A stretch of 44,052 nt of DNA from RGIG8767 sp964531805 (GTDB lineage: Bacteria; Bacillota; Clostridia; Lachnospirales; Lachnospiraceae), in NCBI GenBank assembly GCA_964531805.1, contig CAZHGE010000012.1, positions 1 through 44,052 on the forward strand, written 5' to 3'. Below the pieces are notes generated by a model, which searched no databases, was not told the origin of the DNA, and was given only the letters and a program-made list of their open reading frames with translations. The position numbers and the translations under genes are program-made. Below, piece after piece: positions 15,813-24,506 of the stretch (its first letter is position 1; every line of letters starts with the position of its first letter).

Positions 15813-16604
15813 CTATTTCTTCAAATTCAGCTGATCAAAGTAATCAATCACTTCTTCAAACTTTAATGGCCCTCCAAATAAAGATAATGCACTTCCAATG
15901 GTGGCATCTAATCTACCATTTCCTTTTTCATTCAACTCATCTATATCCGAAAAGGAATGAATTCCACCTGCATAAGTGATCGGAATTTGTTGAAACTCCC
16001 CTAATTTTTTTGCAAGATTTCCTTCAATCCCTCCCATTTTTCCTTCAACATCCACGGCATGAATCAGGAATTCGTCAGAAAAACTTGCAAGATGTGTCAA
16101 ATTTTCATGATTTAACACAAAATCAGTGTCATTTTGCCATCGATCTGTAACAATTACATATTCACCATTTTTATAACGGCAGCTTAGATCCAACACCAAA
16201 TGTTCTTTCCCAACTTCCTGATTTATTTTCTCTAGATTTTCAAAGTGAATCTGACCATTTTGGAACACAAATGAGGTCACAATAACATGGCTCGCACCAG
16301 CCTCTATAAATAAACTGGCATTCGTGTCATTTATTCCGCCTCCGATCTGCATGCCTCCCGGATATGCATGAAGTGCATTCAATGCCTGCTTCTTTGTTGA
16401 TTCATAAAATTCAGTTCCTTCTTTATTTAATAAGATAATATGTCCACCTTTTAGATTATGCTCCTTATATAGACTTGCATAATATTCTGCTCCTGCTTCA
16501 GCCACAAAATTTTCCTGTGCCTGATTGCCTTCATCGCGGAGACTCCCGCCAACAATCTGTTTTACCTTTCCATTATGTATATCAATACAGGGACGAAAGT
16601 TCAT
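15813..16604 (-). CDS. hisA: HisA, eukaryotic-type ProFAR isomerase
   Basis: 263 aa TIM barrel. It starts MNFRPCIDIHNGKVKQIVGG and contains MQIGGGINDTNASLFIEAGA, HVIVTSFVFQNG, LVLDLSCRYKNG, FLIHAVDVEGKMGGI and ITYAGGIHSFSDI. These closely follow the fungal/plant HIS6 pattern (CIDLHNGEVKQIVGG, QVGGGINDTN, FLIHAADVEG) rather than ordinary bacterial HisA. It isomerises ProFAR to PRFAR in histidine synthesis; the barrel's aspartates (Asp8 and the Asp of DLSCR or DVEG) fit catalysis. It stands alone, away from any other his gene. AAGGAGG ribosome site. Confidence 0.88.
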   Translation of the reverse strand: MNFRPCIDIHNGKVKQIVGGSLRDEGNQAQENFVAEAGAEYYASLYKEHNLKGGHIILLNKEGTEFYESTKKQALNALHAYPGGMQIGGGINDTNASLFIEAGASHVIVTSFVFQNGQIHFENLEKINQEVGKEHLVLDLSCRYKNGEYVIVTDRWQNDTDFVLNHENLTHLASFSDEFLIHAVDVEGKMGGIEGNLAKKLGEFQQIPITYAGGIHSFSDIDELNEKGNGRLDATIGSALSLFGGPLKFEEVIDYFDQLNLKK

Positions 16605-16653
16605 TTTTTGCCTCCTTATGTCTCATTTTCATTCAAAAAATTTATTTTTTCTT

Positions 16654-16659
16654 ATTATA
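16654..16659 (-). promoter_or_regulatory. -10 element of hisA
   Basis: TATAAT preceded by GGT on the minus strand, about 50 nt before the hisA ATG. The -35 is not clear. Confidence 0.5.
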
Positions 16660-16756
16660 ACCTAAAATCATATTGAATAAAATTCCTATTTTCGTTTCAT
16701 ACTATGTTTGAAATCTATTAAAAAAAGCGTCTTAATACGCAGATGGGAGAAAATTT

Positions 16757-17209
16757 ATGAAAAAAATTAGAAAAACTACTGTTATTTTAATCTTAGCACT
16801 TGCACTTGCATCTTTCACAACTGGATGCGGTGGATGTGGAACAGGCACAGAACAAAACATGGATGAAATGGTGGAAAGTACCCCAGCAAACACTGATGAA
16901 GGCATGATCGAAGACGAGACTGCCTTCCAGACAGAAGAACCTGTTTCTGACAATACCATAACAGAAAATGGCGGTAATGCTACTGCTTCTGATATTACAG
17001 GCACTGGCGATTATCCAGTTGATGAAAACGGCAATTACATCAATGGAAACGGTGATGTTGTAGATTCAAACGGTAACATTATTGATAATCCAGATAATAT
17101 GGTAAGTGATGCTGGTAATGCTGTAGGTGATGCAATTGAAAATGTTGGTGATGCTGCCAATGATGTAGTAGATGGTGTTGGTGAAGGTGTAAAGGATATG
17201 ACTCGCTAG
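16757..17209 (+). CDS. Small Asp/Asn/Gly-rich lipoprotein of unknown function
   Basis: 150 aa. Signal peptide with lipobox TTGC (Cys24), then an acidic disordered stretch, then a repeated NGN unit (DENGNYINGNGDVVDSNGNI) and a C-terminal amphipathic helix with GDA repeats (VGDAIENVGDAANDVVDGVG). No catalytic motif. It might bind calcium through the DxNGN turns (inference). GGGAGA ribosome site six nt before the ATG. Monocistronic, ending in a strong terminator. Confidence 0.75.
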   Translation: MKKIRKTTVILILALALASFTTGCGGCGTGTEQNMDEMVESTPANTDEGMIEDETAFQTEEPVSDNTITENGGNATASDITGTGDYPVDENGNYINGNGDVVDSNGNIIDNPDNMVSDAGNAVGDAIENVGDAANDVVDGVGEGVKDMTR

Positions 17210-17243
17210 GACAAAATAACAGTCCATTCCACATTCTAGCTTA

Positions 17244-17282
17244 TAAAAAAAGAACCTTTCCTTTAAGGATCGGTTCTTTTCA
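17244..17282 (+). terminator. Bidirectional terminator between the lipoprotein gene and fbp
   Basis: AAAAGAACC with GGTTCTTTT, enclosing an inner CCTT/AAGG stem; A7 on the left and T4 on the right. Confidence 0.8.
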
Positions 17283-17327
17283 TTTTATAGAAATTAAATC
17301 TCAAATTAACTTCCAGCCCCTTTTATC

Positions 17328-19283
17328 TTATACACCTTTTTCAACAATAACACCATCGCGATATGCTTTTAACAAGGCCTCTAGCTGAGTAATACTGGTA
17401 CGAAGTTCCACACCAATATCCGTATCCGAAACACAAATACGTCTTGGCGCAGTCTCCACCAAAATAGAATCCGAGAAAATATCTGATTCATTTCGAATCG
17501 CTGATTCCTTGGATTCGAATGGATCATGGGCAACCAAACGCATACCATGAGAATTAGCAACCAACGTATATCCTGCAATCCCCGTTTTGTCTTGGTATGC
17601 CTTCGAAAAACCACCATCAATGATCAAAAGTTTTCCCTTGCATTTAATCGGTGTTTCCCCTTTCTTCAATTCTACCGGTACATGTCCATTTACAATATGG
17701 GATGTTTCTGTACTAAGACCAAATTCTTCTAAAATATGGTTTAATACTTCCTCATTATCCATCAATTTATAATAACTGTTCTTTTTCTCTTTATGTGTTT
17801 CTTTTTCTGCTACAAAATAGCGTTCAAAAGTGGTCATCTTATCCTTGCCAAACACAGGAGAATTCGGTCCCGCCCAAATATACCAGATAATATCCTGACC
17901 TTTTAACTTTTCATTCTTATCCTGTGAATAATAACCTTTTCTCGCATAATTATCTAATACATCATATAAGGCTTTTCCTGAATAAGAACTGCCATATATA
18001 TTTACTGCATTGAAATTGCCTTCTTCATCCATTGGTACACAGCCATGATACAACAGGTTGGAATTATGCACTTTATATAAACTTCCTTTTGAAAATAGGA
18101 ATTTAACATGTCGCTGTAATTTCTCGCTATGACGGAATGCAGTTCTTAAGCGGTCTACTACTTCTTCCTCTTCCTCTGTTAGTTTATAAGGATCAGCCGG
18201 ATCTACAGTTGGGAACTCCAGATCCAGTATCGGATATTCTTTTCCATAAACAACAACTGTTTTTTTATCGTAGTCGATCTTATCTAAAAGAAGTCTGTCG
18301 TCCATTTCAAACTCCGGTCTGCGTTTGATGATCTGCCCCTCTAATTTGAACTGTAATACAGAAATTGCTTTGTGGATCTTCATATCCATATCCAGGTCTT
18401 TGGTGTTATAATCATCACTGTATTTAATAGAAAAACGGTCGCAATTTATTCCTTCATAGGTTTTTAAAGCAAAGGTCACAAGCGGAATCAGATTGATGCC
18501 ATATCCTTCTTCAATCGTATCCAGATTACCATAACGTGCCGCAATACGGATAACCGTTGCAATACATGCCGGATGCCCACTGGCAGCTCCCATCCATACG
18601 ACATCATGATTTCCCCACTGAATATCAACTGAATGATAATTCGTCAAAGTATCCATAATGACATGTGGTCCTTTTCCCCGATCATAAATATCTCCTACAA
18701 TATGAAGATGATCCACAACCATTCTCTGAATTAAATGGCAGAGCGCTGTAATAAAGTCCGGTGCCCGTCCAATTTTTATAATTGTATTGATAATACCATT
18801 ATAATAGGCTTCCTTATCCTGTACTTCTTCTTTTTCTGTAATCAATTCTTCAATTACATACGCAAAATCCTTTGGAAGGGCTTTACGCACCTTAGAACGG
18901 GTATATTTGGAAGAAACACGTTTTGTCATCTGTACCAGACGATGGAGGGTAATTTTATACCAATCCTCTAAATTATCTTCCTCTTCCTGTACAATCTCCA
19001 ATTTTTCAACCGGATAATAAATCAAAGTCGCAAGACTCTTTTTATCCCTGAGACTTAATGTATTGCCAAATTCTTCATCAATCTTACTTCTTACGGAACC
19101 GGAACCATTTTTGAGCACGTGATTAAACTGCTCATATTCCCCATGAATATCTGTTAAAAAGTGCTCCGTTCCTTTTGGCAGATTCATAATTGCCTCGAGA
19201 TTAATAATCTCCGTTGATGCCGATGCAATTGTCGGAAACTGCTTTGCCAGTCCTTTTAAATACACCAATTCCATATTATCCAT
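17328..19283 (-). CDS. fbp: Fructose-1,6-bisphosphatase, class III
   Basis: 651 aa, the usual length for the Firmicutes-type enzyme. Calcineurin-like metal motifs are in order: FLTDIHGEYEQF (Asp45, His47), VGDIYDRGKGPHV and IQWGNHDVVWMGAASG. Further family blocks: YHGCVPMDEEGNF, VNGHVPVELKKGETPIKC and IIDGGFSKAYQDKTGIAGYTL. It dephosphorylates fructose-1,6-bisphosphate in gluconeogenesis and needs manganese. GAGGAG ribosome site. Follows the dapB terminator. Confidence 0.95.
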   Translation of the reverse strand: MDNMELVYLKGLAKQFPTIASASTEIINLEAIMNLPKGTEHFLTDIHGEYEQFNHVLKNGSGSVRSKIDEEFGNTLSLRDKKSLATLIYYPVEKLEIVQEEEDNLEDWYKITLHRLVQMTKRVSSKYTRSKVRKALPKDFAYVIEELITEKEEVQDKEAYYNGIINTIIKIGRAPDFITALCHLIQRMVVDHLHIVGDIYDRGKGPHVIMDTLTNYHSVDIQWGNHDVVWMGAASGHPACIATVIRIAARYGNLDTIEEGYGINLIPLVTFALKTYEGINCDRFSIKYSDDYNTKDLDMDMKIHKAISVLQFKLEGQIIKRRPEFEMDDRLLLDKIDYDKKTVVVYGKEYPILDLEFPTVDPADPYKLTEEEEEVVDRLRTAFRHSEKLQRHVKFLFSKGSLYKVHNSNLLYHGCVPMDEEGNFNAVNIYGSSYSGKALYDVLDNYARKGYYSQDKNEKLKGQDIIWYIWAGPNSPVFGKDKMTTFERYFVAEKETHKEKKNSYYKLMDNEEVLNHILEEFGLSTETSHIVNGHVPVELKKGETPIKCKGKLLIIDGGFSKAYQDKTGIAGYTLVANSHGMRLVAHDPFESKESAIRNESDIFSDSILVETAPRRICVSDTDIGVELRTSITQLEALLKAYRDGVIVEKGV

Positions 19284-19324
19284 GCATCCCTCTCCTCTTT
19301 TTGTCTTTATTTGTTAAAACTGAT

Positions 19325-19355
19325 AAAAGAGCTCACCTATACAGGAAGCTCTTTT
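19325..19355 (-). terminator. Terminator of dapA-dapB
   Basis: AAAAGAGCT and AGCTCTTTT form a 9-bp stem with a small inner CCT/AGG stem. The minus-strand tail is TTTTATC, modest. Confidence 0.7.
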
Positions 19356-19370
19356 GTCCTAAAACCATAT

Positions 19371-20135
19371 TTACACAGCACTGTCAATCACATCAGCCAT
19401 GGTATAGAAGCCTGCGCCTTTACCATTTAAAAACTTTGCCGCCGCAATAGCACCATTACCGAAAATAGCACGGGAATACGCTGTATGTGAGAATGTGATT
19501 ACTTCATCCGTACCGGCAAAAATCACATCATGATCTCCTACAATGCTTCCACCGCGTACTGCTGAAATACCAATTTCCATTTCAGGACGTTTTTCTCTTC
19601 TTGTACTTCTATCATACACGTATTCGTAACGATTATCAAATACTTCATTTATACTATCTGCTAATGCGATTGCAGTTCCACTCGGTGCATCCAGCTTCTG
19701 ATTGTGGTGCTTTTCCACGATTTCCATATCAAATCCAGCTGGCGCAAACACTGCAGCTGCTTCTTTTAATAATTTCAAAAGAACATTCACACCCAAAGAC
19801 ATATTCGCAGACTTTAAGATGGCTGTTTTTTTAGAAGTTTCTTCTACTTTCTTAAGTTGTTCTTCTGAAAGACCAGTTGTACATAATACACAAGGGATTC
19901 CTGTACGCTCACAATATGCTAAAAGTCCATCTACTGCCTTTGCAGACGCAAAATCAATAATAACATCTGCTTCCACATTCACATCCTCAATGTTGTTAAA
20001 AACCGGGAATATATTCTGGATGCCATCAAACACATCCACTCCTGCTACAATTTCTGCTTCTGTATCTTTTGCAACAAGTGAGGCAATTACCTGTCCCATA
20101 CGACCATTACAGCCATGCATAATAATTCTTGTCAT
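19371..20135 (-). CDS. dapB: 4-hydroxy-tetrahydrodipicolinate reductase
   Basis: 254 aa. Rossmann start IIMHGCNGRMGQVIASLV, catalytic block EKHHNQKLDAPSGTAIALAD and C-terminal SYNAPSE-free end FNGKGAGFYTMADVI. It reduces 4-hydroxy-tetrahydrodipicolinate with NAD(P)H in lysine and diaminopimelate synthesis. It follows dapA in the lysine-riboswitch-controlled unit, with an 80-nt gap holding an 11-bp hairpin. Confidence 0.95.
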   Translation of the reverse strand: MTRIIMHGCNGRMGQVIASLVAKDTEAEIVAGVDVFDGIQNIFPVFNNIEDVNVEADVIIDFASAKAVDGLLAYCERTGIPCVLCTTGLSEEQLKKVEETSKKTAILKSANMSLGVNVLLKLLKEAAAVFAPAGFDMEIVEKHHNQKLDAPSGTAIALADSINEVFDNRYEYVYDRSTRREKRPEMEIGISAVRGGSIVGDHDVIFAGTDEVITFSHTAYSRAIFGNGAIAAAKFLNGKGAGFYTMADVIDSAV

Positions 20136-20166
20136 AAATTTATCCTCATCTTTTCTTAATTATCAG

Positions 20167-20200
20167 TATCGCAGGAACACATAATTGTATTCCTGCGATA
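20167..20200 (-). repeat. Intercistronic hairpin between dapA and dapB
   Basis: TATCGCAGGAA (20167-20177) and TTCCTGCGATA (20190-20200): perfect 11-bp stem, 12-nt loop, no T run on the minus strand. It may protect dapA mRNA 3' end or be a processing site. Confidence 0.6.
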
Positions 20201-20215
20201 AATAACACTCGATTT

Positions 20216-21106
20216 TTATTTTAAAATACCAAATTCTTTCATAGCCTTTTCTAATTTAGCTGCATTTGCATCTTCCATTACGGTAAGTGGTCTTCTTAAC
20301 GTGCCGCCCATCATTCCCATTAAGTGAAGTGCTTTCTTAACCGGAATTGGATTCACTTCACAGAACAATGCATCAATCAGTTCGATAGCACTTAACTGTA
20401 AGTCACGGCTGCCTTCCACATCTCCTGCAAAGAATTTTGCACAGATATCATGCGTTTCTGTTGGGGCGATATTGGATAATACAGAAATAACACCCTTTCC
20501 GCCAAGTGATAATAATGGAACAATCTGATCATCGTTGCCAGAATAAAGATCTACTTTACCATCTGCGATGGACATTAACTTAGCAACCTGTGAAATATTA
20601 CCTGTTGCATCCTTCACACCAACAATATTTTCAACTTCCGTACAAAGTCTTACTACTGTCTCAGGTAAAATATTTACCCCGCCGGTTCTTCCTGGAATAT
20701 TATAAAGAATCACTGGAACCTTAACAGAATCTGCTACCATCTTAAAGTGCTCATAAAGGCCTTTCTGTGTTGCTTTATTATAGTAAGGAGTTACCACTAA
20801 AAGTCCGTCCACACCTGCTTTTTCTGCTTCCTGTGAAAGATAGATTGCTGTTTCTGTGCAGTTAGAACCAGTTCCTGCTACTACAGGGATTCTTCCATTT
20901 ACACATTTCACACAGTAACGAATCACATCTAAATGCTCCTCATGGGATAATGTAGATGCTTCACCCGTTGTTCCACATACAATAATAGCATCTGTACCTT
21001 TTTCAATCTGAAATTCAATGTTTTTTGCAAAACTTTCGTAATCAACTTCTCCGTTGTCCTTAAATGGTGTTACGATAGCTACACCTGCTCCTGTAAAAAT
21101 AGCCAT
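20216..21106 (-). CDS. dapA: 4-hydroxy-tetrahydrodipicolinate synthase
   Basis: 296 aa TIM barrel. Hallmarks: CGTTGEASTLSHEEH (44-58), VVTPYYNKATQKGLYEHF (104-121), YNIPGRTG (135-142; Tyr135 and Arg140), and the Schiff-base lysine Lys165 in VGVKDATGN. It condenses pyruvate with aspartate semialdehyde. AAGGAGG ribosome site. The leader contains a lysine riboswitch and terminator, then a block of extra hairpins before the gene. Confidence 0.96.
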   Translation of the reverse strand: MAIFTGAGVAIVTPFKDNGEVDYESFAKNIEFQIEKGTDAIIVCGTTGEASTLSHEEHLDVIRYCVKCVNGRIPVVAGTGSNCTETAIYLSQEAEKAGVDGLLVVTPYYNKATQKGLYEHFKMVADSVKVPVILYNIPGRTGGVNILPETVVRLCTEVENIVGVKDATGNISQVAKLMSIADGKVDLYSGNDDQIVPLLSLGGKGVISVLSNIAPTETHDICAKFFAGDVEGSRDLQLSAIELIDALFCEVNPIPVKKALHLMGMMGGTLRRPLTVMEDANAAKLEKAMKEFGILK

Positions 21107-21137
21107 GCTTTTTTCCTCCTTAGAAATCCTTATAAAA

Positions 21138-21270
21138 TGAGAGTTCGCTTGCGAACTCTAGCGCTGAGCGCGGGTTGCGAAGCAACAACTACCTTATCGC
21201 GCGAATGCGCAACCGCCACAAACTTGTTTGTGTTGCGGAGCGTTTATTTCATAGGTTCACCTATGAAATA
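21138..21270. repeat. Block of tandem hairpins in the dapA leader
   Basis: Between the riboswitch terminator and the dapA ribosome site lie, in order on the plus strand: AGAGTTCGC-TT-GCGAACTCT (21140-21159), GCGCT-G-AGCGC (21161-21171), GTTGC-GAA-GCAAC (21174-21186), GCGC-GAAT-GCGC (21199-21210), CACAAAC-TT-GTTTGTG (21217-21232) inside a CCGC/GCGG clamp (21213-21238), and TATTTCATAGGT-TC-ACCTATGAAATA (21245-21270). It has higher GC than its surroundings in the middle, begins right at the terminator T-run, and encodes nothing. It looks like a mobile or dispersed palindromic element, or a structured RNA. No second copy is seen in this window. Confidence 0.75.
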
Positions 21271-21303
21271 AAAAAGACCAAGCAATATGAGAGCTCGGTC
21301 TTC
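21270..21303 (-). terminator. Terminator of the lysine riboswitch
   Basis: Minus strand AAGACCGAGC, 9-nt loop, GCTTGGTCTT, then TTTTATTTC. Expression platform of the L-box: lysine binding should favour this hairpin and stop transcription before dapA. Confidence 0.85.
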
Positions 21304-21314
21304 TAGTTCTTCCA

Positions 21315-21490
21315 ACATTCTCGATAGCTCCCCATCTTAATAAAGATGACAGTCACAAGGTTCTTAACCCTGTGCCCAAGACTCGATCTAACAGGAAATC
21401 TCCTCTTTCGGCGCTCCTCCCTTTCACTCTTCTTCACCTGTGCCTGCCACATCCAAAGAGATACTCTTAATTCACGCGACCTCTACCCTT
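21315..21490 (-). ncRNA. Lysine riboswitch (L-box)
   Basis: Minus-strand leader of dapA with conserved L-box parts: GGTAGAGGTCGCG at the 5' end (21487-21475), GAGTGAAAGGGAGG and AGCGCCGAAAG in the middle (near 21405-21430), and GACTGTCATC ... GATGGGGAGCTATCG at the 3' end (21354-21322). The class binds lysine and represses lysine synthesis and uptake genes, which fits dapA-dapB. Confidence 0.9.
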
Positions 21491-21507
21491 TATTTATTAA
21501 CAAATTT

Positions 21508-21536
21508 ATACTAACACCACTTATTTTATCTGTCAA
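21508..21536 (-). promoter_or_regulatory. Promoter of the lysine riboswitch-dapA-dapB transcript
   Basis: Consensus TTGACA (21536-21531), 17 nt, TAGTAT (21513-21508) on the minus strand; start near 21501, about 14 nt before the aptamer. Confidence 0.8.
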
Positions 21537-21562
21537 CGCTAAATTCCTATATCATCCAGATA

Positions 21563-22243
21563 TTATGTTGGCAATACCTGGTATACACCCATATTTTCTT
21601 CCTGGGAACGCATTTCTTCATCCAGCAGTTCCAATTTACTGACGCTGACCTCATATGCCACGCGGCGTACCACTTCTTCCTCACTTATCTTTTTCATATA
21701 TTCGCGACTCTGGATTCTTCCCCAAATGGCACAACGCGCTCCCACAGCGAAATTACTGGCAAATCTCGCATTTCTTCCCCAACAGATACATGGAATGTAA
21801 TCCGATTTTCCATATGGACGGTTTACTGCAATCAAAAGGTCGGCAATTTCACGTCCCAACGGTGTTTTTCTATAAATCGGTTCTTTACAAATAAAACCAT
21901 CCAAATAAATCTGATTTGATTTCGCACTTTCTTCCACCTGATCAATAAATTCCACTTCTCTTGCAAAAACAGAAAGAATCAAACGGTTTTTCTTTTCTTC
22001 ATGACGGTTATAGGACCGGAACTGTCCACATACACTAATCATGGAACCTTTATAATCCTCTTCTACATTGATAAGACGTTCCGATATCATTACAGGAATA
22101 ATATCAGAAGAATCACTTAATCTTTCCACCTCTATATCTACCATATAGAATCCTTCTCCAAAAATTTCGTGGCTGTAAGTGAAGTCACTTACGATTGTAC
22201 CCATTACAACTACCTGGTTGTTTTCAATTAGCTTATCTGTCAT
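21563..22243 (-). CDS. Tandem OB-fold single-stranded-DNA-binding-like protein
   Basis: 226 aa from the ATG at 22243, which has GGGAG at good spacing; the longer frame would start at a GTG (22282). Two SSB-like OB folds: residues about 10-100 (NQVVVMGTIVSDF ... MISVCGQFRSY) and 110-205 (NQIYLDGFICKEPIYRKTPL ... IPCICWGRNARFASNFAVGA). The second has the SSB-typical TPLGREIADLLIAVNR and CWGRNA. There is no acidic DDDIPF tip, so it is not the replicative SSB; a PriB-like or accessory role is likely. Its leader has two small hairpins. Confidence 0.75.
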   Translation of the reverse strand: MTDKLIENNQVVVMGTIVSDFTYSHEIFGEGFYMVDIEVERLSDSSDIIPVMISERLINVEEDYKGSMISVCGQFRSYNRHEEKKNRLILSVFAREVEFIDQVEESAKSNQIYLDGFICKEPIYRKTPLGREIADLLIAVNRPYGKSDYIPCICWGRNARFASNFAVGARCAIWGRIQSREYMKKISEEEVVRRVAYEVSVSKLELLDEEMRSQEENMGVYQVLPT

Positions 22244-22359
22244 TTTGTTCTCCCTTTCTTTGGATGCTTCCTGCATCCACACAATAGAATTTTTTCCTCC
22301 AATTATTCAGCTGACATTGTCAGCCGACCTTTGGTCTACGTATTACATTTTATGAGTTC

Positions 22360-22385
22360 ATGACAAAAATAGAAGTTTTTGTCAT
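22360..22385. repeat. Inverted repeat between the SSB-like gene and typA
   Basis: ATGACAAAAA and TTTTTGTCAT, 10-bp perfect arms separated by 6 nt, in the divergent 329-nt gap (22244-22572). It could be a regulator site or a short terminator; the rest of the gap holds the typA promoter and the GCTGAC/GTCAGC and GGATGC/GCATCC hairpins of the SSB-like leader. Confidence 0.5.
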
Positions 22386-22467
22386 CGCAAAATACTGCGC
22401 AATTCCTGCGTTTTATATAAGATTCAGTCATCTTTTGCTAAATTCATCCGATGAAATATAAGAATGA

Positions 22468-22496
22468 TTGCACTCTCAAAAGGATAGTGCTATACT
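22468..22496 (+). promoter_or_regulatory. Promoter of typA
   Basis: TTGCAC (22468-22473), 17 nt, TATACT (22491-22496). The 70-nt leader contains a small CAGGC-GGA-GCCTG hairpin. Confidence 0.7.
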
Positions 22497-22572
22497 AAAA
22501 AAGTTTTGAGCGAAAACCATATGCAGGCGGAGCCTGTCTGCCAGCACAATCTTATATGAAAGGCGCATTTTT

Positions 22573-24405
22573 ATGAAACAAACAAGAGATGATATTCGTA
22601 ATATTGCTATTATTGCCCATGTTGACCATGGTAAAACAACATTGGTTGATGAATTATTAAAACAAAGCGGGGTATTCCGTGCAAATCAGGAAGTTGCAGA
22701 ACGCGTCATGGACTCCAATGATATTGAAAGAGAACGTGGAATCACGATTCTTTCTAAAAATACTGCCGTAACCTATAAAGATACCAAAATCAATATCATT
22801 GATACACCGGGACATGCCGATTTTGGCGGCGAAGTGGAACGTGTGTTAAAAATGGTAAATGGTGTTATTTTAGTTGTGGATGCTTTTGAAGGTGCTATGC
22901 CGCAGACTAAATTCGTGTTAAAAAAGGCACTGGAATTAAGACTTCCCGTTATCGTCTGCATCAATAAAATCGACCGTCCGGAAGCACGTCCTTCAGAAGT
23001 GGTGGATGAAGTTCTTGAATTATTTATTGACTTAGAAGCCAGCGAAGAACAGTTAGACTGCCCATTTGTTTATGCTTCTGCCAAAGCGGGTATCGCATCC
23101 CTTGATCCTGATCAGCCGGGAACTGATATGATGCCGCTGTTTGATACCATATTAGATTATATTCCAGCTCCTGAGGGGGATCCTGATGCTGCTACACAGG
23201 TTCTTATTTCTACTATTGATTACAATGAATATGTGGGAAGAATCGGTGTCGGTAAAGTTGATAACGGTGTAATTAAAGTGAACCAGGACGTTGTCATGGT
23301 CAATCATCATGAACCGGATAAGATGCGCAAAGTAAAAATATCCAAATTATATGAATTTGATGGCTTAAATAAAGTCGAAGTAACCAGCGCGTCTATTGGC
23401 TCCATTGTTGCCATTTCCGGTATTACCGATATCCATATCGGAGATACGCTCTGCTCTCCTGAAAATCCGGAAGCCATTCCTTTCCAGAAAATTTCAGAGC
23501 CAACTATTGCTATGAACTTCATCGTAAACGACTCTCCTCTTGCCGGTCAGGAAGGTAAATATGTAACCAGCCGCCACATTAGGGAACGATTATTCCGCGA
23601 ATTGAATACGGATGTGTCTCTTCGCGTAGAAGAAACCGAATCCACAGATGCTTTCAAAGTATCCGGCCGTGGAGAACTTCATTTATCCGTACTCATTGAA
23701 AATATGCGCCGTGAAGGCTTTGAATTTGCTGTTTCCAAAGCAGAAGTATTATATAAAACCAACGAAAGAAACCAGAAATTAGAGCCTATGGAACTGGCTT
23801 ACATTGATGTTCCGGAAGAATTCTCCGGTTCCGTTATCCAGAAATTGTCCAGCCGTAAAGGCGAATTACAAGGAATGACCTCCATCAGCGGCGGTTATAC
23901 AAGATTGGAATTTAGTATTCCATCCCGCGGACTCATCGGATATCGTGGAGAATTTATGACCGATACCAAAGGAAATGGTATCTTAAATACCATTTTCGAT
24001 GGTTATGGACCATATAAAGGAGATATGATGTACCGTAAACAGGGCTCTCTTATTGCATTTGAAGCCGGAGAAGCCATTACTTATGGTCTGTTTAATGCAC
24101 AGGAACGTGGAACCTTATTTATTGGACCGGGCGAAAAAGTATATGCCGGTATGGTAATCGGACAAACCGGTAAAGCGGAAGATATTGAAATTAATGTATG
24201 TAAGAAAAAACAGCTTACAAACACCCGCTCATCCAGTGCAGACGAAGCATTGCGCTTATCTCCTCCTAAAATATTAAGTTTGGAACAGGCATTGGAATTT
24301 ATTGATACCGATGAATTGTTAGAGATCACACCTACCAGTCTCCGCATCCGTAAAAAAATCTTAGATCCGACACTGCGTAAGCGTTCGAATATGAATCGTG
24401 GATAA
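22573..24405 (+). CDS. typA: Ribosome-associated GTPase TypA/BipA
   Basis: 610 aa. GTPase motifs: G1 AHVDHGKTTL, G2 region ERGITILSKN, G3 DTPGHADFGGE, G4 NKIDRPEA, G5 YASAKAG. Then EF-G-like domains II, III and V and the BipA-specific C-terminus (YAGMVIGQTGKAEDIEINVC, KILSLEQALEFIDTDELLE). It assists ribosome assembly and stress adaptation. AAAGG ribosome site nine nt upstream. Monocistronic with clear promoter and terminator. Confidence 0.96.
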   Translation: MKQTRDDIRNIAIIAHVDHGKTTLVDELLKQSGVFRANQEVAERVMDSNDIERERGITILSKNTAVTYKDTKINIIDTPGHADFGGEVERVLKMVNGVILVVDAFEGAMPQTKFVLKKALELRLPVIVCINKIDRPEARPSEVVDEVLELFIDLEASEEQLDCPFVYASAKAGIASLDPDQPGTDMMPLFDTILDYIPAPEGDPDAATQVLISTIDYNEYVGRIGVGKVDNGVIKVNQDVVMVNHHEPDKMRKVKISKLYEFDGLNKVEVTSASIGSIVAISGITDIHIGDTLCSPENPEAIPFQKISEPTIAMNFIVNDSPLAGQEGKYVTSRHIRERLFRELNTDVSLRVEETESTDAFKVSGRGELHLSVLIENMRREGFEFAVSKAEVLYKTNERNQKLEPMELAYIDVPEEFSGSVIQKLSSRKGELQGMTSISGGYTRLEFSIPSRGLIGYRGEFMTDTKGNGILNTIFDGYGPYKGDMMYRKQGSLIAFEAGEAITYGLFNAQERGTLFIGPGEKVYAGMVIGQTGKAEDIEINVCKKKQLTNTRSSSADEALRLSPPKILSLEQALEFIDTDELLEITPTSLRIRKKILDPTLRKRSNMNRG

Positions 24406-24433
24406 CTATGAACAATTAGAATCCTAACAAATG

Positions 24434-24478
24434 AAAAAGACTATTGCAAACAGAAAATGCAATAGTCTTTATTTTTTG
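24434..24478 (+). terminator. Terminator of typA
   Basis: AAAGACTATTGC, 11-nt loop, GCAATAGTCTTT, then ATTTTTT: perfect 12-bp stem. Confidence 0.9.
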
Positions 24479-24506
24479 TTAAAAGAGCACAAATAACACG
24501 CGATAT

